Source: an uncultured Agathobacter sp. (GTDB lineage: Bacteria > Bacillota > Clostridia > Lachnospirales > Lachnospiraceae). Taken from it: a DNA stretch of 64,000 nucleotides. Each line of letters begins with the position of its first letter. The first letter of the stretch is position 1. The translations under genes and the position numbers were made by a program. Shown piece by piece: positions 39,617-49,275 of this stretch. The notes below the pieces were generated by a model. It made no database searches. It saw nothing but the letters and a program-made list of their open reading frames with translations, and was not told the origin of the DNA. The DNA lies in contig CAKRDT010000007.1 in the NCBI GenBank assembly GCA_934316545.1, positions 1 to 64,000 of the forward strand. Direction: 5' to 3'.

Positions 39617-40009
39617 ATGAAGAGAATCAAGAAGCTGCTGTTGCAGTTTTGCAAATTCGGATTGGTCGGAACATTATGCTTTTTTATTGATTATGGGGTT
39701 ATGATATTGCTGACGGAGACGACGGATCTGGGTTATTTTTTGTCTTCGGCAATATCGTTTACGTTATCCGTAGTAGTAAATTATATACTTAGCATGAGGT
39801 TTGTTTTTAAAGGCAAAGATGAACTGAATAAGTTTCAGGAGATGGCAATCTTCGTTGCGTTGAGTTTTGTCGGACTTGCTTTAAACCAGATGATCATGTG
39901 GATTGCAGTGGAATTTTTCCGTGTATTTTATGCAGTGGCGAAGATCTTTTCGACGATGCTGGTCACGGTCTATAATTTTATTTCCCGGAAATTATTCCTT
40001 GAGGCATAA
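39617..40009 (+). CDS. GtrA family membrane protein
   Basis: 130 residues with four membrane helices. It starts KFGLVGTLCFFIDYGVMILL and has SFTLSVVVNYILSMRFVF in the second pair, the typical GtrA/DPMS-associated signature. GtrA proteins are thought to flip polyprenyl-phosphate-linked sugars across the membrane. AGGAG lies seven bases before the ATG at 39617; the earlier ATG at 39563 is unlikely, since it lies upstream of the promoter start site. No GT2 partner gene lies beside it. carbamate kinase follows after 35 bases. Confidence 0.87.
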   Translation: MKRIKKLLLQFCKFGLVGTLCFFIDYGVMILLTETTDLGYFLSSAISFTLSVVVNYILSMRFVFKGKDELNKFQEMAIFVALSFVGLALNQMIMWIAVEFFRVFYAVAKIFSTMLVTVYNFISRKLFLEA

Positions 40010-40044
40010 ATAAACGGAACGCTTAGAGCAAATAAGGAGGAAGT

Positions 40045-40977
40045 ATGAAGAAAAAAAGAATTGTGATCGCGCTGGGACATGAGGCGCTTGGAAGTACCCT
40101 TCCGGAGCAGCAGAAGGCAGCTGCCCGTACAGCGAAGGCAGTCGCTGATTTCATCCGTGAGGATTATCAGGTTGTCATTACACACAGTAATGGTCCGCAG
40201 GTTGGCATGATTCATACCGCTATGAATGAGTTCTGCCACAACCATCCGGAGTATACCGCCACACCGACATCGGTGTGTTCGGCGATGAGTCAGGGATATA
40301 TCGGCTACGATCTGCAGAATGCAATCCGTACCGAGCTGTTAAATCGTGGAATTTATAAGCCGGTATCAACCGTTTTGACACAGGTGGTGGTAGATCCTTA
40401 TGATGAGGCCTTTTACCATCCAACGAAACTGATCGGTCGTGTTATGACAAAGGAAGAGGCAGAGGAAGAGGAGAAAAAGGGAAACCATGTGGTGGAAGTG
40501 GAAGGCGGATTCCGACGAATCGTTGCTGCTCCGAAGCCGATGGATATTGTCGAAATTGATGCAATCTCTGCTTTATCTGATGCGGATCAGGTCGTTATCG
40601 CATGTGGCGGTGGCGGAATTCCGGTTCTTGCACAGAACAACCGTCTGCAGGGGGCGAGTGCTGTTATTGAGAAGGATCTTGCCGCAGGAAAACTGGCAGA
40701 ACTTTTAGACGCAGATATGCTCGTAATCCTTACCAGTGTGGATAAGGTCTGCTTAAATTACGGTAAGGAAGATGAAATCAAACTGGATACACTTTCTTTG
40801 GCAGATGCCAGGAAATATCTTGACGAAGGACAGTTTGAGGCCGGAACGATGGCACCGAAGATTGAGGCTGCCATTGACTTTATCGGCGAGTCTGCAATTC
40901 GTTCCGCTTTGATCACGAAGCTCAATAAGGATGCTGCTGAGATTACCGGTGGTATGGGAACATTGATTAAAAAATAG
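40045..40977 (+). CDS. arcC: Carbamate kinase
   Basis: 310 residues. Interconverts carbamoyl phosphate plus ADP with carbamate plus ATP, typically the ATP-yielding last step of arginine or agmatine fermentation. Family features include ALGHEALG at the N-terminus (family consensus ALGGNAL), THSNGPQVG, SQGYIGYDLQN, VIACGGGGIPV, VIEKDLAAGKLAE and LTSVDKVCLNYG. AGGAGG is placed correctly before the ATG. No arcA, argF or transporter gene is adjacent, so its substrate source is unclear. A terminator follows. Confidence 0.95.
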   Translation: MKKKRIVIALGHEALGSTLPEQQKAAARTAKAVADFIREDYQVVITHSNGPQVGMIHTAMNEFCHNHPEYTATPTSVCSAMSQGYIGYDLQNAIRTELLNRGIYKPVSTVLTQVVVDPYDEAFYHPTKLIGRVMTKEEAEEEEKKGNHVVEVEGGFRRIVAAPKPMDIVEIDAISALSDADQVVIACGGGGIPVLAQNNRLQGASAVIEKDLAAGKLAELLDADMLVILTSVDKVCLNYGKEDEIKLDTLSLADARKYLDEGQFEAGTMAPKIEAAIDFIGESAIRSALITKLNKDAAEITGGMGTLIKK

Positions 40978-41001
40978 TACGATTGGACCATTTAGAATAG
41001 G

Positions 41002-41044
41002 ATAAGCAGATTCGGCATGTGTGCATGAAGCTGCTTATTTTATT
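41002..41044 (+). terminator. Rho-independent terminator after arcC
   Basis: ataagcag (41002-41009) pairs with ctgcttat (41031-41038), followed by T-rich sequence. The 21-base loop contains a small inner hairpin. Confidence 0.75.
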
Positions 41045-41068
41045 CAGTAAAGAAATAGAGGATTATAA

Positions 41069-42874
41069 ATGTCAGAAAAGAAGCAATACCAGCGCGCGGA
41101 GGTGCCGGAAGCGCTGAAATGGAAATTGAGCGATCTGTATGCATCGGATGAACAGTGGGAGGCACAAGTCGCTGAAATTGATCGCATGTCTGAGACGATT
41201 GCACAATACAGGGGAAAATTAGGAGAGAGTGCAAGTACACTGACGGAATTCTTTCAAAAGCAGGATACGCTGCTTAATAAGTTAAGCCGTGTTTATGTCT
41301 ATGCGAACCAGAGTTATCATCAGGATACTGCCGATACACATTATCAGGCATATGTGGCAAAGGCAGAGTCCGTGAAGGTGAATGTACTTTCCGCACTCAG
41401 TTTTGCGGATCCGGAGATCCTTTCCATTCCGCAGGAAACGATGGAACAGTTTTATAAAGATGCGCCGGAACTGGAGCAATATCGTCGTGCGATCGAAGTG
41501 ATCACAAGGAGGAGAGAACATACGCTTTCTGCAGCAGAAGAGAATATTCTTGCTGCAGCCGGAGAACTTGCTGCAGGTCCGGAGAATACTTTCTCTATGT
41601 TTAATAATGCAGATATCAAGTTCCCGTATATCACAGATGTGGAAGGAAACCGTATTCAGATTACGCATGCAAATTTTATCAGGTTTTTGAATGACAAAGA
41701 TCGCAGCCTGCGCAAGCAGGTATTCCGCGGAGTATATGATACATACGCAAAATGGGGCAATACCGTGGCCTCTGTGTTTGTCAGCAACTTGAAGCAGGAA
41801 AGCTTTTTTGCCAAAATGCGTAAGTATCCGAGTGTGCGGGCGATGCACCTGAGTGAAGGAAATATTCCGGAGACTGTCTATGACAATCTGATAGAAACGG
41901 TTCATCGTCACCTGCCGGATATGCATCGTTATATGGCGCTTCGAAAGAAAATTCTCGGCGTAGAACATCTGCATATGTATGATCTGTATGTTCCGCTTGT
42001 GCCGGATGCGGATCAGACGATTCCGTATGAGGAAGCAAAGGAGAACGTTGCGAAAGCACTGGCCCCGATGGGAAAAGCCTATACGGATATTCTCCGTGAG
42101 GGATATGAAAACGGATGGATCGATGTGGTTGCGAATGCGAATAAACGAAGCGGTGCGTATTCATGGGGGGCTTACGGAACGCATCCGTATGTGCTTTTAA
42201 ATCAGCAGGATGACCTTGACAGTATGTTTACACTGGCACATGAGATGGGGCATGCAATCCACACGTATTATTCAGATAAGACACAGCCTTACAGATATTC
42301 GAGATATCTGATTTTTGTTGCGGAAGTCGCTTCAACATGCAACGAATGTCTGCTCAATCATTATCTGCTCGAGCATGAAACCGAGGCGAAGAACAGAAAT
42401 TATATTTTAAATCATTACCTGGAGAATTTTAGAACAACCTTGTTCCGCCAGACCATGTTTGCAGAGTTTGAGAAGATCGTTCATGAGAAGACCGCGTTGG
42501 GAGAGAGTCTGACAAAGGATGAACTTAACAAGATTTATCATGACCTGAATGTGCGGTACTATGGACCGGATGTTGTTGTTGACAATGAAATCGACTATGA
42601 GTGGATGCGGATTCCGCATTTTTACACGGCATTCTATGTATATCAGTATGCAACCGGATTTTCGGCAGCGGTCGCTTTTTCCAAGAAAATTCTGGAAGAA
42701 GGGCAGCCTGCGGTGGACCGCTATGTGAAGGAGTTTTTGTCCGGCGGATGTTCCAAGGATCCGATTGATCTGCTCGCAGCAGCAGGGGTAGATATGAGCA
42801 CACCGCATCCGGTGGAGGATGCTTTAAGTGTGTTTGCAAAGTATCTGGATGAGTTTGAAAAGCAGATGGTTTAA
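41069..42874 (+). CDS. pepF: Oligoendopeptidase F
   Basis: Cytoplasmic zinc metallopeptidase of family M3 that cleaves short peptides. The 601-residue length is usual. The zinc site is in TLAHEMGHAIHTYYS (HExxH), and the third ligand lies in the following FVAEVASTCNE segment. The C-terminal YQYATGFSAAVAFS block is typical of the PepF clade. The gene is 9 bases ahead of luxS, so the two are probably on one transcript. The ATG follows AGAGGA. Confidence 0.96.
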   Translation: MSEKKQYQRAEVPEALKWKLSDLYASDEQWEAQVAEIDRMSETIAQYRGKLGESASTLTEFFQKQDTLLNKLSRVYVYANQSYHQDTADTHYQAYVAKAESVKVNVLSALSFADPEILSIPQETMEQFYKDAPELEQYRRAIEVITRRREHTLSAAEENILAAAGELAAGPENTFSMFNNADIKFPYITDVEGNRIQITHANFIRFLNDKDRSLRKQVFRGVYDTYAKWGNTVASVFVSNLKQESFFAKMRKYPSVRAMHLSEGNIPETVYDNLIETVHRHLPDMHRYMALRKKILGVEHLHMYDLYVPLVPDADQTIPYEEAKENVAKALAPMGKAYTDILREGYENGWIDVVANANKRSGAYSWGAYGTHPYVLLNQQDDLDSMFTLAHEMGHAIHTYYSDKTQPYRYSRYLIFVAEVASTCNECLLNHYLLEHETEAKNRNYILNHYLENFRTTLFRQTMFAEFEKIVHEKTALGESLTKDELNKIYHDLNVRYYGPDVVVDNEIDYEWMRIPHFYTAFYVYQYATGFSAAVAFSKKILEEGQPAVDRYVKEFLSGGCSKDPIDLLAAAGVDMSTPHPVEDALSVFAKYLDEFEKQMV

Positions 42875-42883
42875 GGAGGATTT

Positions 42884-43348
42884 ATGAATCGAATTAAGAG
42901 TTTTACAATTAATCACAATATGTTGGTTCCGGGATTTTATATTTCCCGTGAGGATGGGGATGTGATCACGTACGATCTGCGTACGAGAAAGCCGAATGCC
43001 GGCGATTATATGGATAATGCAAGTATGCATTCATTGGAGCATATGTTTGCAACTTATATCCGCAATTCCAAGATGGGAGAGGATGTTGTATACTTTGGCC
43101 CGATGGGATGTCAGACAGGATTTTATTTACTCGTGCGCAGCAAACAAAGTCCGAAGGAAGTATTTGCAATGACAAAAAAAGTATTACAGCAGATCATTGA
43201 CCATAAGGGAGAGGTATTTGGGGCTTCGGCAATCGAGTGCGGACATTATGAGAATTTGTCACTGGAAGCAGCCAGAATGGAAGCCAAGTTGTATCTGGAA
43301 GTACTTGAGACCCAGACAAATCTGGAATTTACTTACCCAAATGCGTAA
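42884..43348 (+). CDS. luxS: S-ribosylhomocysteine lyase
   Basis: Splits S-ribosylhomocysteine into homocysteine and DPD, the precursor of autoinducer-2. The 154-residue protein has the zinc ligands in HSLEHMFAT (HxxxH) and in the ECGHYENL segment. GPMGCQTGFY carries the catalytic cysteine region. The N-terminal SFTINHNMLVPGFYIS is well conserved. AAGGAGG precedes the ATG. The next gene, a Pfs nucleosidase, makes its substrate, so the two complete the detoxification arm of the activated methyl cycle. Confidence 0.97.
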   Translation: MNRIKSFTINHNMLVPGFYISREDGDVITYDLRTRKPNAGDYMDNASMHSLEHMFATYIRNSKMGEDVVYFGPMGCQTGFYLLVRSKQSPKEVFAMTKKVLQQIIDHKGEVFGASAIECGHYENLSLEAARMEAKLYLEVLETQTNLEFTYPNA

Positions 43349-43460
43349 GATAAGACATTTCCAAACGGAAAAGCGATATATGCAATGTGGTGTGATGCAA
43401 GGACTTCATGATGCATGCAAGTGAGAAAACGAGAAGTTGTAGAAAAGGAGAAATTCAAGT

Positions 43461-44159
43461 ATGAGAATAGGTGTAATCGGCGCAATGCAGATGGAAGTGG
43501 ATGAATTAAAAGCATCCATGGAGAATGCAAAGACAGAAGAATACAGTGGAGTGACATATGTCAGCGGAACGATTGAGGGCAAAGAAGTTGTTGCCGCTGT
43601 ATGTGGAATCGGTAAAGTATTTGCAGCCATCTGCGCGGAGGCAATGATTCTTAAATTTAATGTAGACTGTGTGATCAACATTGGTGTGGCCGGAACCTTA
43701 TGCAAGGAACTTGGGGTCATGGATGTTGCTGTGGCCGATCAGGTGGTGCAGCATGATATGAATACATCCGCTTTGGGCGATCCAATCGGTCTGTTATCCG
43801 GACTCAATCAGGTGTTTCTTCCGAGTGATGAGAAGATGCGCAGGCTTCTGTGCTCCTGTCTTGCGGATAAGGGAATCCACTATGAAGTCGGAACGATTGC
43901 AACGGGTGATCTGTTTCTTCATAAGGAAACACAAAAAGCACTCTTACATGCGCGGTTTAATGCGATTGCCGGAGAGATGGAAGGCGGCAGTATTGGGCAT
44001 GTATGCTATGTGAACAAGGTTCCGTTTGCGATTCTTCGTTCGATTTCCGATGGAGAAGGTGGAGCAATGGATTATCAGACCTTCGCAGAGAAAGCAGCAT
44101 TACAGTCCATCGAGGTGGTAAAGGAGTTTATTGAGCGCTCCGCAGAGCTTGAGGCATAA
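43461..44159 (+). CDS. mtnN: 5'-methylthioadenosine/S-adenosylhomocysteine nucleosidase
   Basis: Removes adenine from SAH and MTA, yielding S-ribosylhomocysteine for LuxS. The 232-residue protein has the Pfs signatures IGVIGAMQMEVDEL, VCGIGKVFAA, INIGVAGTLC, ATGDLF, EMEGGSIGHVCY and LRSISDGEGG, with the catalytic Asp in the last. AAAGGAG precedes the ATG. The 112 bases after luxS show no terminator or convincing promoter, so read-through from luxS is likely. Confidence 0.96.
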   Translation: MRIGVIGAMQMEVDELKASMENAKTEEYSGVTYVSGTIEGKEVVAAVCGIGKVFAAICAEAMILKFNVDCVINIGVAGTLCKELGVMDVAVADQVVQHDMNTSALGDPIGLLSGLNQVFLPSDEKMRRLLCSCLADKGIHYEVGTIATGDLFLHKETQKALLHARFNAIAGEMEGGSIGHVCYVNKVPFAILRSISDGEGGAMDYQTFAEKAALQSIEVVKEFIERSAELEA

Positions 44160-44223
44160 TTTTTTGTACTAACGTCATTGCATTGGGAATAAAATATGAT
44201 AAGAGTTTGTTTTCAGGTGCAAT

Positions 44224-45018
44224 ATGCGTAAAATATGGAAAAATAAAAATAAGAAAGAGTCACAGTCGGGAACTTTATTCGGAGTTGTCGGTGTGGCTCT
44301 TTTTGCTTGTCTGGTGTTTGTTTCGTACCGGGCAACCGGAAGCCTGCTGACCAATGCGACGGTCGGAGAGAGGGAGCTTCCGATCTATTGTGTGGATACA
44401 ACCGAAAATAAAGTGGCACTCAGCTTTGACGCCGCCTGGGGCGCGGAAGATTTTTCGAAAATTATGGATATATTGGAGAAACACAATGTCAAAGTCACTT
44501 TTTTTATGACCGGAGGCTGGGTGACGGATCATCCGGATTGTGTGAAAGAACTTGTAAAACGTGGGCATGATCTGGGAAATCATAGCGAACACCATTATGA
44601 TATGACAACGATTTCCCGTTCGGAACAGGAAGCTGAATTAAAAAGTGTGCATGATCGTGTGAAGGAACTAACCGGTTATGAAATGTTTTTGTTCCGCCCA
44701 CCGTATGGGGCATATGATAATGCCGTCATTAAGACGGCGTATCAAATGAACTATTATCCGATCCAATGGTCGGTTGATTCGCTTGATTGGAAAGACTATG
44801 GCGTGGATTCTATTATTGATACGGTTTGTAATCATAAGGCACTTGGTCCGGGAGCGATCATTCTCTGTCACAATGGTGCAAAGTATACGGCAGAAGCGTT
44901 AGACACCATGTTGACGCAATTGGAAGAGAAGGGGTATACGATCGTGCCGATCTCCGAACTTATCATGAGGGAGAATTATCATATGGATGTGTCAGGAAAA
45001 CAGATTGCGGATGAATGA
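44224..45018 (+). CDS. Membrane-anchored polysaccharide deacetylase (CE4)
   Basis: 264 residues. One N-terminal membrane anchor (about 18-38) is followed by a NodB-type domain: ALSFDAAWGAED carries the catalytic Asp; GHDLGNHSEHHYDM carries the metal-binding His-x3-His; FRPPYGAYDN and GAIILCHNG complete the active site. The family removes acetyl groups from peptidoglycan or other GlcNAc polymers. Sequence around FDAAWG and SVDSLDWKDYG resembles PdaB/sporulation-type deacetylases, though no sporulation gene is near. It lies 64 bases after mtnN. Confidence 0.92.
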   Translation: MRKIWKNKNKKESQSGTLFGVVGVALFACLVFVSYRATGSLLTNATVGERELPIYCVDTTENKVALSFDAAWGAEDFSKIMDILEKHNVKVTFFMTGGWVTDHPDCVKELVKRGHDLGNHSEHHYDMTTISRSEQEAELKSVHDRVKELTGYEMFLFRPPYGAYDNAVIKTAYQMNYYPIQWSVDSLDWKDYGVDSIIDTVCNHKALGPGAIILCHNGAKYTAEALDTMLTQLEEKGYTIVPISELIMRENYHMDVSGKQIADE

Positions 45019-45077
45019 TTGAATCTTTAGACGTTTTGTGCTAACATTAAGACTGCAAGTATCAATAAGGGGAAGTT

Positions 45078-45704
45078 ATGAAACAAGTAGACAAAAAGAA
45101 AATCATTGATGCCGCATTTCACATATTTGTGAGAGATAAGATTGAATCTGCCAAAATGAGTGAAATTGCACAGGCTGCAGGCGTCGGAAGGGCTACACTG
45201 TTCCGCCATTATCCGAGCAAACTGGAACTGGTGATAGCGGTTAACGCAGCAAAATGGAAGGAATATCTGGATGAATTGGACGAAAAACGACCGATTGCAT
45301 CCATCAATGAGATTCCTGCTATCGATCGCTTTATATTTACAATGGACAGTTACATTGATATGTGCGTTAACCATAAAGCACTTTTGCAGTTTAATGATAA
45401 TTTTAACCATTTTGTCAGCCGCGCAGGTACAGACAGTGCAATGCTCAATAATTTTAAGTTATCTTTATATTCGGCAGATACAAGATTTCTTAAAATGTAT
45501 GAGAAAGCCAAAGAAGACCATACATTCAGAACGGATATTCCGTTTGAGGAGTTTATGCGTGAGACGGTTCACGTCATGATGGCAGCGTGCACATACTATG
45601 CAAATGGGTTTATCTGGGGCGCAGATGAGGATGAGAATTATGTTTCTGAATTGAAGCGGATCAAAGGGATGATTGTTGCTTATGTAAGAAACGGAGAGCC
45701 GTAA
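45078..45704 (+). CDS. TetR family transcriptional regulator
   Basis: 208 residues. The N-terminal 50 form a TetR helix-turn-helix: DAAFHIFVRDKIESAKMSEI, AQAAGVGRATLFRHYPSK. The ligand-binding helical domain that follows is not recognisable to a specific group. AAGGGG precedes the ATG. It lies 34 bases ahead of the large HD-GYP sensor gene on the same strand and may regulate that gene and itself. No obvious palindromic operator was found in the 59 bases upstream. Confidence 0.88.
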   Translation: MKQVDKKKIIDAAFHIFVRDKIESAKMSEIAQAAGVGRATLFRHYPSKLELVIAVNAAKWKEYLDELDEKRPIASINEIPAIDRFIFTMDSYIDMCVNHKALLQFNDNFNHFVSRAGTDSAMLNNFKLSLYSADTRFLKMYEKAKEDHTFRTDIPFEEFMRETVHVMMAACTYYANGFIWGADEDENYVSELKRIKGMIVAYVRNGEP

Positions 45705-45738
45705 TCAGTCTGGTTGCGGAAGAGGAGAGAGGATACAA

Positions 45739-48700
45739 ATGAAAAATAAGAAGGGATATTGGATTGTTTTGCTCACAATCGCAGCATTACTTTTGGATCT
45801 TGTCGGACGCGTTTTGGCGGATCAATTCGTATTGCCGCTATGGTGCGATTCCATCGGGACATTTCTGATTGCATATCTGGGAGGACCGGTGTGTGGTGCC
45901 GTGGTCGGCTTTTCGAATAATATCATTTATGGAATCTTTGTTGACCGACAAACGGTTTATTGTATTGTTGGAGCTTTGATTGGCATTGCTGTCGGTTATT
46001 TTTCCAAAAAGAACGTGTTTGACAGGGAGTTTACAACCATGACTCTGGGAATGGGACTTGCCGTTTTTTCGACCATTGTTGCGGTTTTGATCAATACGCT
46101 TTTGTATAATGGAATGTCCGGAAACGTGTGGGGAAATCAGGTTATGATGATGTGCATGGATAAAGGCGTTCCCCGTTATGTTTCGTATGTGATCGGACAG
46201 TTTTGCGTTGAATTTTTGGACAAGCTTGCGAGTGTGGAAATTGTCTATTTGCTGCTGAAAGGTGTGCGCTGTATGCGAAGAGGTTCGAAAAAGAATCTTC
46301 AGGCTGCAGCAAAACTCATGTTATTGATTCTGGCGGTTTCGGGATGCTTTGGCAGCATCGATACGGCGAATGCGCAGGAAACAACAATAGACTATGATTC
46401 TTATGTGCAGAAGATCTATTCGAAAGAGGAAGGCCTTATATCCGGCGAAGCCAATGATATTGCACAGACAAAGGATGGAAAGCTGTGGATCGCTACCTAT
46501 GCGGGACTGTTCAAATATGATGGAGCAAAGTTTGTGTATCTTCAGGACATTTCTTCGGTCAAAACGGTAAATTGCCTGTATGTTGATGAAGAGGGCAGAT
46601 TGTGGGCAGGAACGAATGATAGCGGCGTTACTATTTTTATCAATGAGGAGCCTATTAATGTAGTAGATGATCAAAATGGTCTGCTTTCTAATTCTGTGAA
46701 ACAGATTGTATGTGATTCTTTAGGAAATTATTATATCGGTACCGCCGAGGGGCTGTCCGTTGTATCCCTCAGCGGCGGAGTCAAGGTGACCGGATCATTG
46801 GATCAAATTAAAAATGTAGTTTCGATGACTGCGGATGATAACGGAAATGTGGCCGGGGTAACAGAGCGAGGAGATGTATTCTGGATCAACAATGGAAAAC
46901 AGATACCCGCACCGGAAGGCATTGAACCGGATGCATGCTACAAGGCAGCGTTTTTTTCGCAGGATGGGCAGTTGTATCTGGGAACAACGGATAATAAGGT
47001 ATATGTTTATACAATGAAATCGGGGAAGCCGGTCCTGGAATCCAGGATTGTGATGGACGGATGCGAAACAATCAATTGCTTTTACCAGACGGAAAACGGA
47101 GAATTGTTTGTCTGCTCGGATACAGGAGTGGCATTGATTGACAAAGGGGGCAGATGTCAGAGTATCAATACCAATAATTTTAATAGTTCCATTGACAATA
47201 TGCTGATGGATTACCAGGGCAATCTGTGGTTCAGTTCCTCCAGACTGGGATTATTGGAGATGTGCCAATCTCCATTTGAAGAATTATTTCCTAAGATTGG
47301 GCAGAATGTCGTCGTCAATACGACGGCGAAGTGGGATGGATTGTTGTTTTGCGGTACGGATAGCGGGTTGATTGTAATCGACGACAAAAAAGAAGTAAGT
47401 AATACCATTACGGAACTGCTTCAGGGGGTGCGTGTCCGTTGCTTGAAAGTGGACAGTACAAATGCATTGTGGATTGCTACGACGGAGAAGGGTGTATATA
47501 AAGTTACCGCAAAAAACCATGGTGGATATCATATAAAGAGTTTTACAGAAGAAAACGGAATGCCGGGCATGCGGTTCCGGACGATCATCGAGTGCAGTGA
47601 TGGTAAAATAATGGCTGCCGGAGATTATGGAGTTGCAGTTTTGTCGAAGGATTCCGTTGTGAGTATTCTCGATGCCAAACGTGGGCTGGTGAATGAGAAA
47701 TCGCTTTGTCTTTTGGAGTATCAAGATGCCTGCTACGTTGGATCGGATGGAGGCGGAATTACACGAATTGATAAGGATAACCATGTTTCAAGTATTACGA
47801 AAAAGAATGGCTTATCATCGGATGTGGTTCTTCGTATGGTTTATGATCCGATTCAGGCTGGCGTTTTTATTGTCACAAGTAATGGGCTTTGTTATCTGTC
47901 GGCAGACGGCAAAGTGACGATTCTTGATCAATTTCCATACAGCAATAATTATGATCTGATATGTAACAGCGACGGAACCTGCTGGATTTTGAGCAGTGCG
48001 GGAATTTATGTTGCAAATGCGAAAGATCTGGTAAAAAATGTGAGGACGGAATATCCGTTAATCAATTCCAAACGGGGATTTCGAGCTTCTTTAGTCGCAA
48101 ATTCATGGATCGGAAGAGAAAATGATGATTTGTATCTATGCTGCGATACGGGCGTCGTAAAAGTAAATATGACGAAGTACGATATGACAACAAAGTCCTA
48201 TCGAATGATTTTGAATTCGGTAAAAGTTGACGGCAAGAGCATGGAGATCAATCGTGTGGATCCGTTTCAATTGTCCGCAGATGCGCATCAGATTACATTT
48301 TCACCGGAAGTGTTGAATTATTCCATGGATGATCCGTATGTAAGGGTTAAGCTGGAAGGCTGCGATAAGTCGGAACGGGTATGCCGGTTAAGCGAATTGA
48401 ATTCCATCACATACACGAATCTGAAACAAGGGCAATATGTATTTGAAATAGCGATTTTGGATGATGTGAACGGAAATGTTATAGAGGCCGGTAGATACGT
48501 GATCGAAAAAGACATTGAGATGTATCAGAACTGGTGGTTTAAACTTTATGTCTGTTTGATTGCGGGACTGGTTCTCATGTGGATTACCTGGTTTATCACA
48601 AGATCGAAGATGCAGAGAACCTTGCTGAAGCAGAAGCTGGAACTGGAATATGCAAAGAAACAGATCCAGATGAGCAATGAAACGATTCTTTCGATTGCAC

Positions 48701-49275
48701 GCACCGTGGATGCAAAGGATTCCAATACGAGCCAGCATTCTTATCGTGTATCGGAATATTCGGTTGCTATTGCAAAACGCCTCGGATACTCGGAAGAACA
48801 ATGCGAAAATCTCCGCAAGATGGCTTTGTTGCACGATATTGGTAAGATAGGAATACCGGATGCGATTTTAAATAAGCCGGCAAGGCTGACCGATGAAGAA
48901 TATGAAATTATGAAGACACATGTAATCCGGGGAGGAGAAATTTTAAAGGATTTTACTTTGATTGACAATGTGGGAGTTGGAGCCTTGTATCATCATGAGA
49001 GATATGATGGAACCGGTTATTGTCAGGGACTGAAAGGAGAAGAAATTCCAATAGAGGCACGTATTATCGGTATAGCAGATGCGTTTGATGCGATGACCGC
49101 AAATCGTGTATATCGAAAACAACTGGATCTTGATTTTGTGATTGGAGAATTAAAACGCTGCAGCGGAACACAATTGGACCCGCACCTTGTAGAAATCATG
49201 CTTTCGTTGATTGAGGAAGGCGTTATCGATGCAGAACGGTTATATGCAAAAGCAAAAGGAGAGCAGAAAGAATGA
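45739..49275 (+). CDS. Membrane sensor with ECF-S-like N-terminus, beta-propeller and HD-GYP output
   Basis: 1178 residues. The first 180 form about six membrane helices with LPLWCDSIGTFLIAYLGGPV, resembling S components of ECF transporters. A long extracytoplasmic part follows: two-component-regulator propeller blades from about 215 to 800 (KLWIATYAGLFKYDG, NLWFSSSRLGLLEM, ALWIATTEKGVYKV) and a Y_Y_Y domain to about 915. A single membrane helix (about 930-955) leads to an HD-GYP phosphodiesterase domain (985-1165) with HSYRVSEYS, LLHDIGKIGIPD, HVIRGGEIL and HHERYDGTGY, in which the GYP proline is replaced by Cys. It probably hydrolyses c-di-GMP in response to an external ligand. It overlaps the next gene by four bases. 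Confidence 0.88.
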   Translation: MKNKKGYWIVLLTIAALLLDLVGRVLADQFVLPLWCDSIGTFLIAYLGGPVCGAVVGFSNNIIYGIFVDRQTVYCIVGALIGIAVGYFSKKNVFDREFTTMTLGMGLAVFSTIVAVLINTLLYNGMSGNVWGNQVMMMCMDKGVPRYVSYVIGQFCVEFLDKLASVEIVYLLLKGVRCMRRGSKKNLQAAAKLMLLILAVSGCFGSIDTANAQETTIDYDSYVQKIYSKEEGLISGEANDIAQTKDGKLWIATYAGLFKYDGAKFVYLQDISSVKTVNCLYVDEEGRLWAGTNDSGVTIFINEEPINVVDDQNGLLSNSVKQIVCDSLGNYYIGTAEGLSVVSLSGGVKVTGSLDQIKNVVSMTADDNGNVAGVTERGDVFWINNGKQIPAPEGIEPDACYKAAFFSQDGQLYLGTTDNKVYVYTMKSGKPVLESRIVMDGCETINCFYQTENGELFVCSDTGVALIDKGGRCQSINTNNFNSSIDNMLMDYQGNLWFSSSRLGLLEMCQSPFEELFPKIGQNVVVNTTAKWDGLLFCGTDSGLIVIDDKKEVSNTITELLQGVRVRCLKVDSTNALWIATTEKGVYKVTAKNHGGYHIKSFTEENGMPGMRFRTIIECSDGKIMAAGDYGVAVLSKDSVVSILDAKRGLVNEKSLCLLEYQDACYVGSDGGGITRIDKDNHVSSITKKNGLSSDVVLRMVYDPIQAGVFIVTSNGLCYLSADGKVTILDQFPYSNNYDLICNSDGTCWILSSAGIYVANAKDLVKNVRTEYPLINSKRGFRASLVANSWIGRENDDLYLCCDTGVVKVNMTKYDMTTKSYRMILNSVKVDGKSMEINRVDPFQLSADAHQITFSPEVLNYSMDDPYVRVKLEGCDKSERVCRLSELNSITYTNLKQGQYVFEIAILDDVNGNVIEAGRYVIEKDIEMYQNWWFKLYVCLIAGLVLMWITWFITRSKMQRTLLKQKLELEYAKKQIQMSNETILSIARTVDAKDSNTSQHSYRVSEYSVAIAKRLGYSEEQCENLRKMALLHDIGKIGIPDAILNKPARLTDEEYEIMKTHVIRGGEILKDFTLIDNVGVGALYHHERYDGTGYCQGLKGEEIPIEARIIGIADAFDAMTANRVYRKQLDLDFVIGELKRCSGTQLDPHLVEIMLSLIEEGVIDAERLYAKAKGEQKE

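Noticed and set aside
48600..48830. Histidine kinase output for the propeller sensor
   Set aside because: Propeller/Y_Y_Y proteins often end in kinase domains, but here the C-terminal motifs (HD-GIGKIGIPD and HHExxDGxGY types) are those of an HD-GYP phosphodiesterase.
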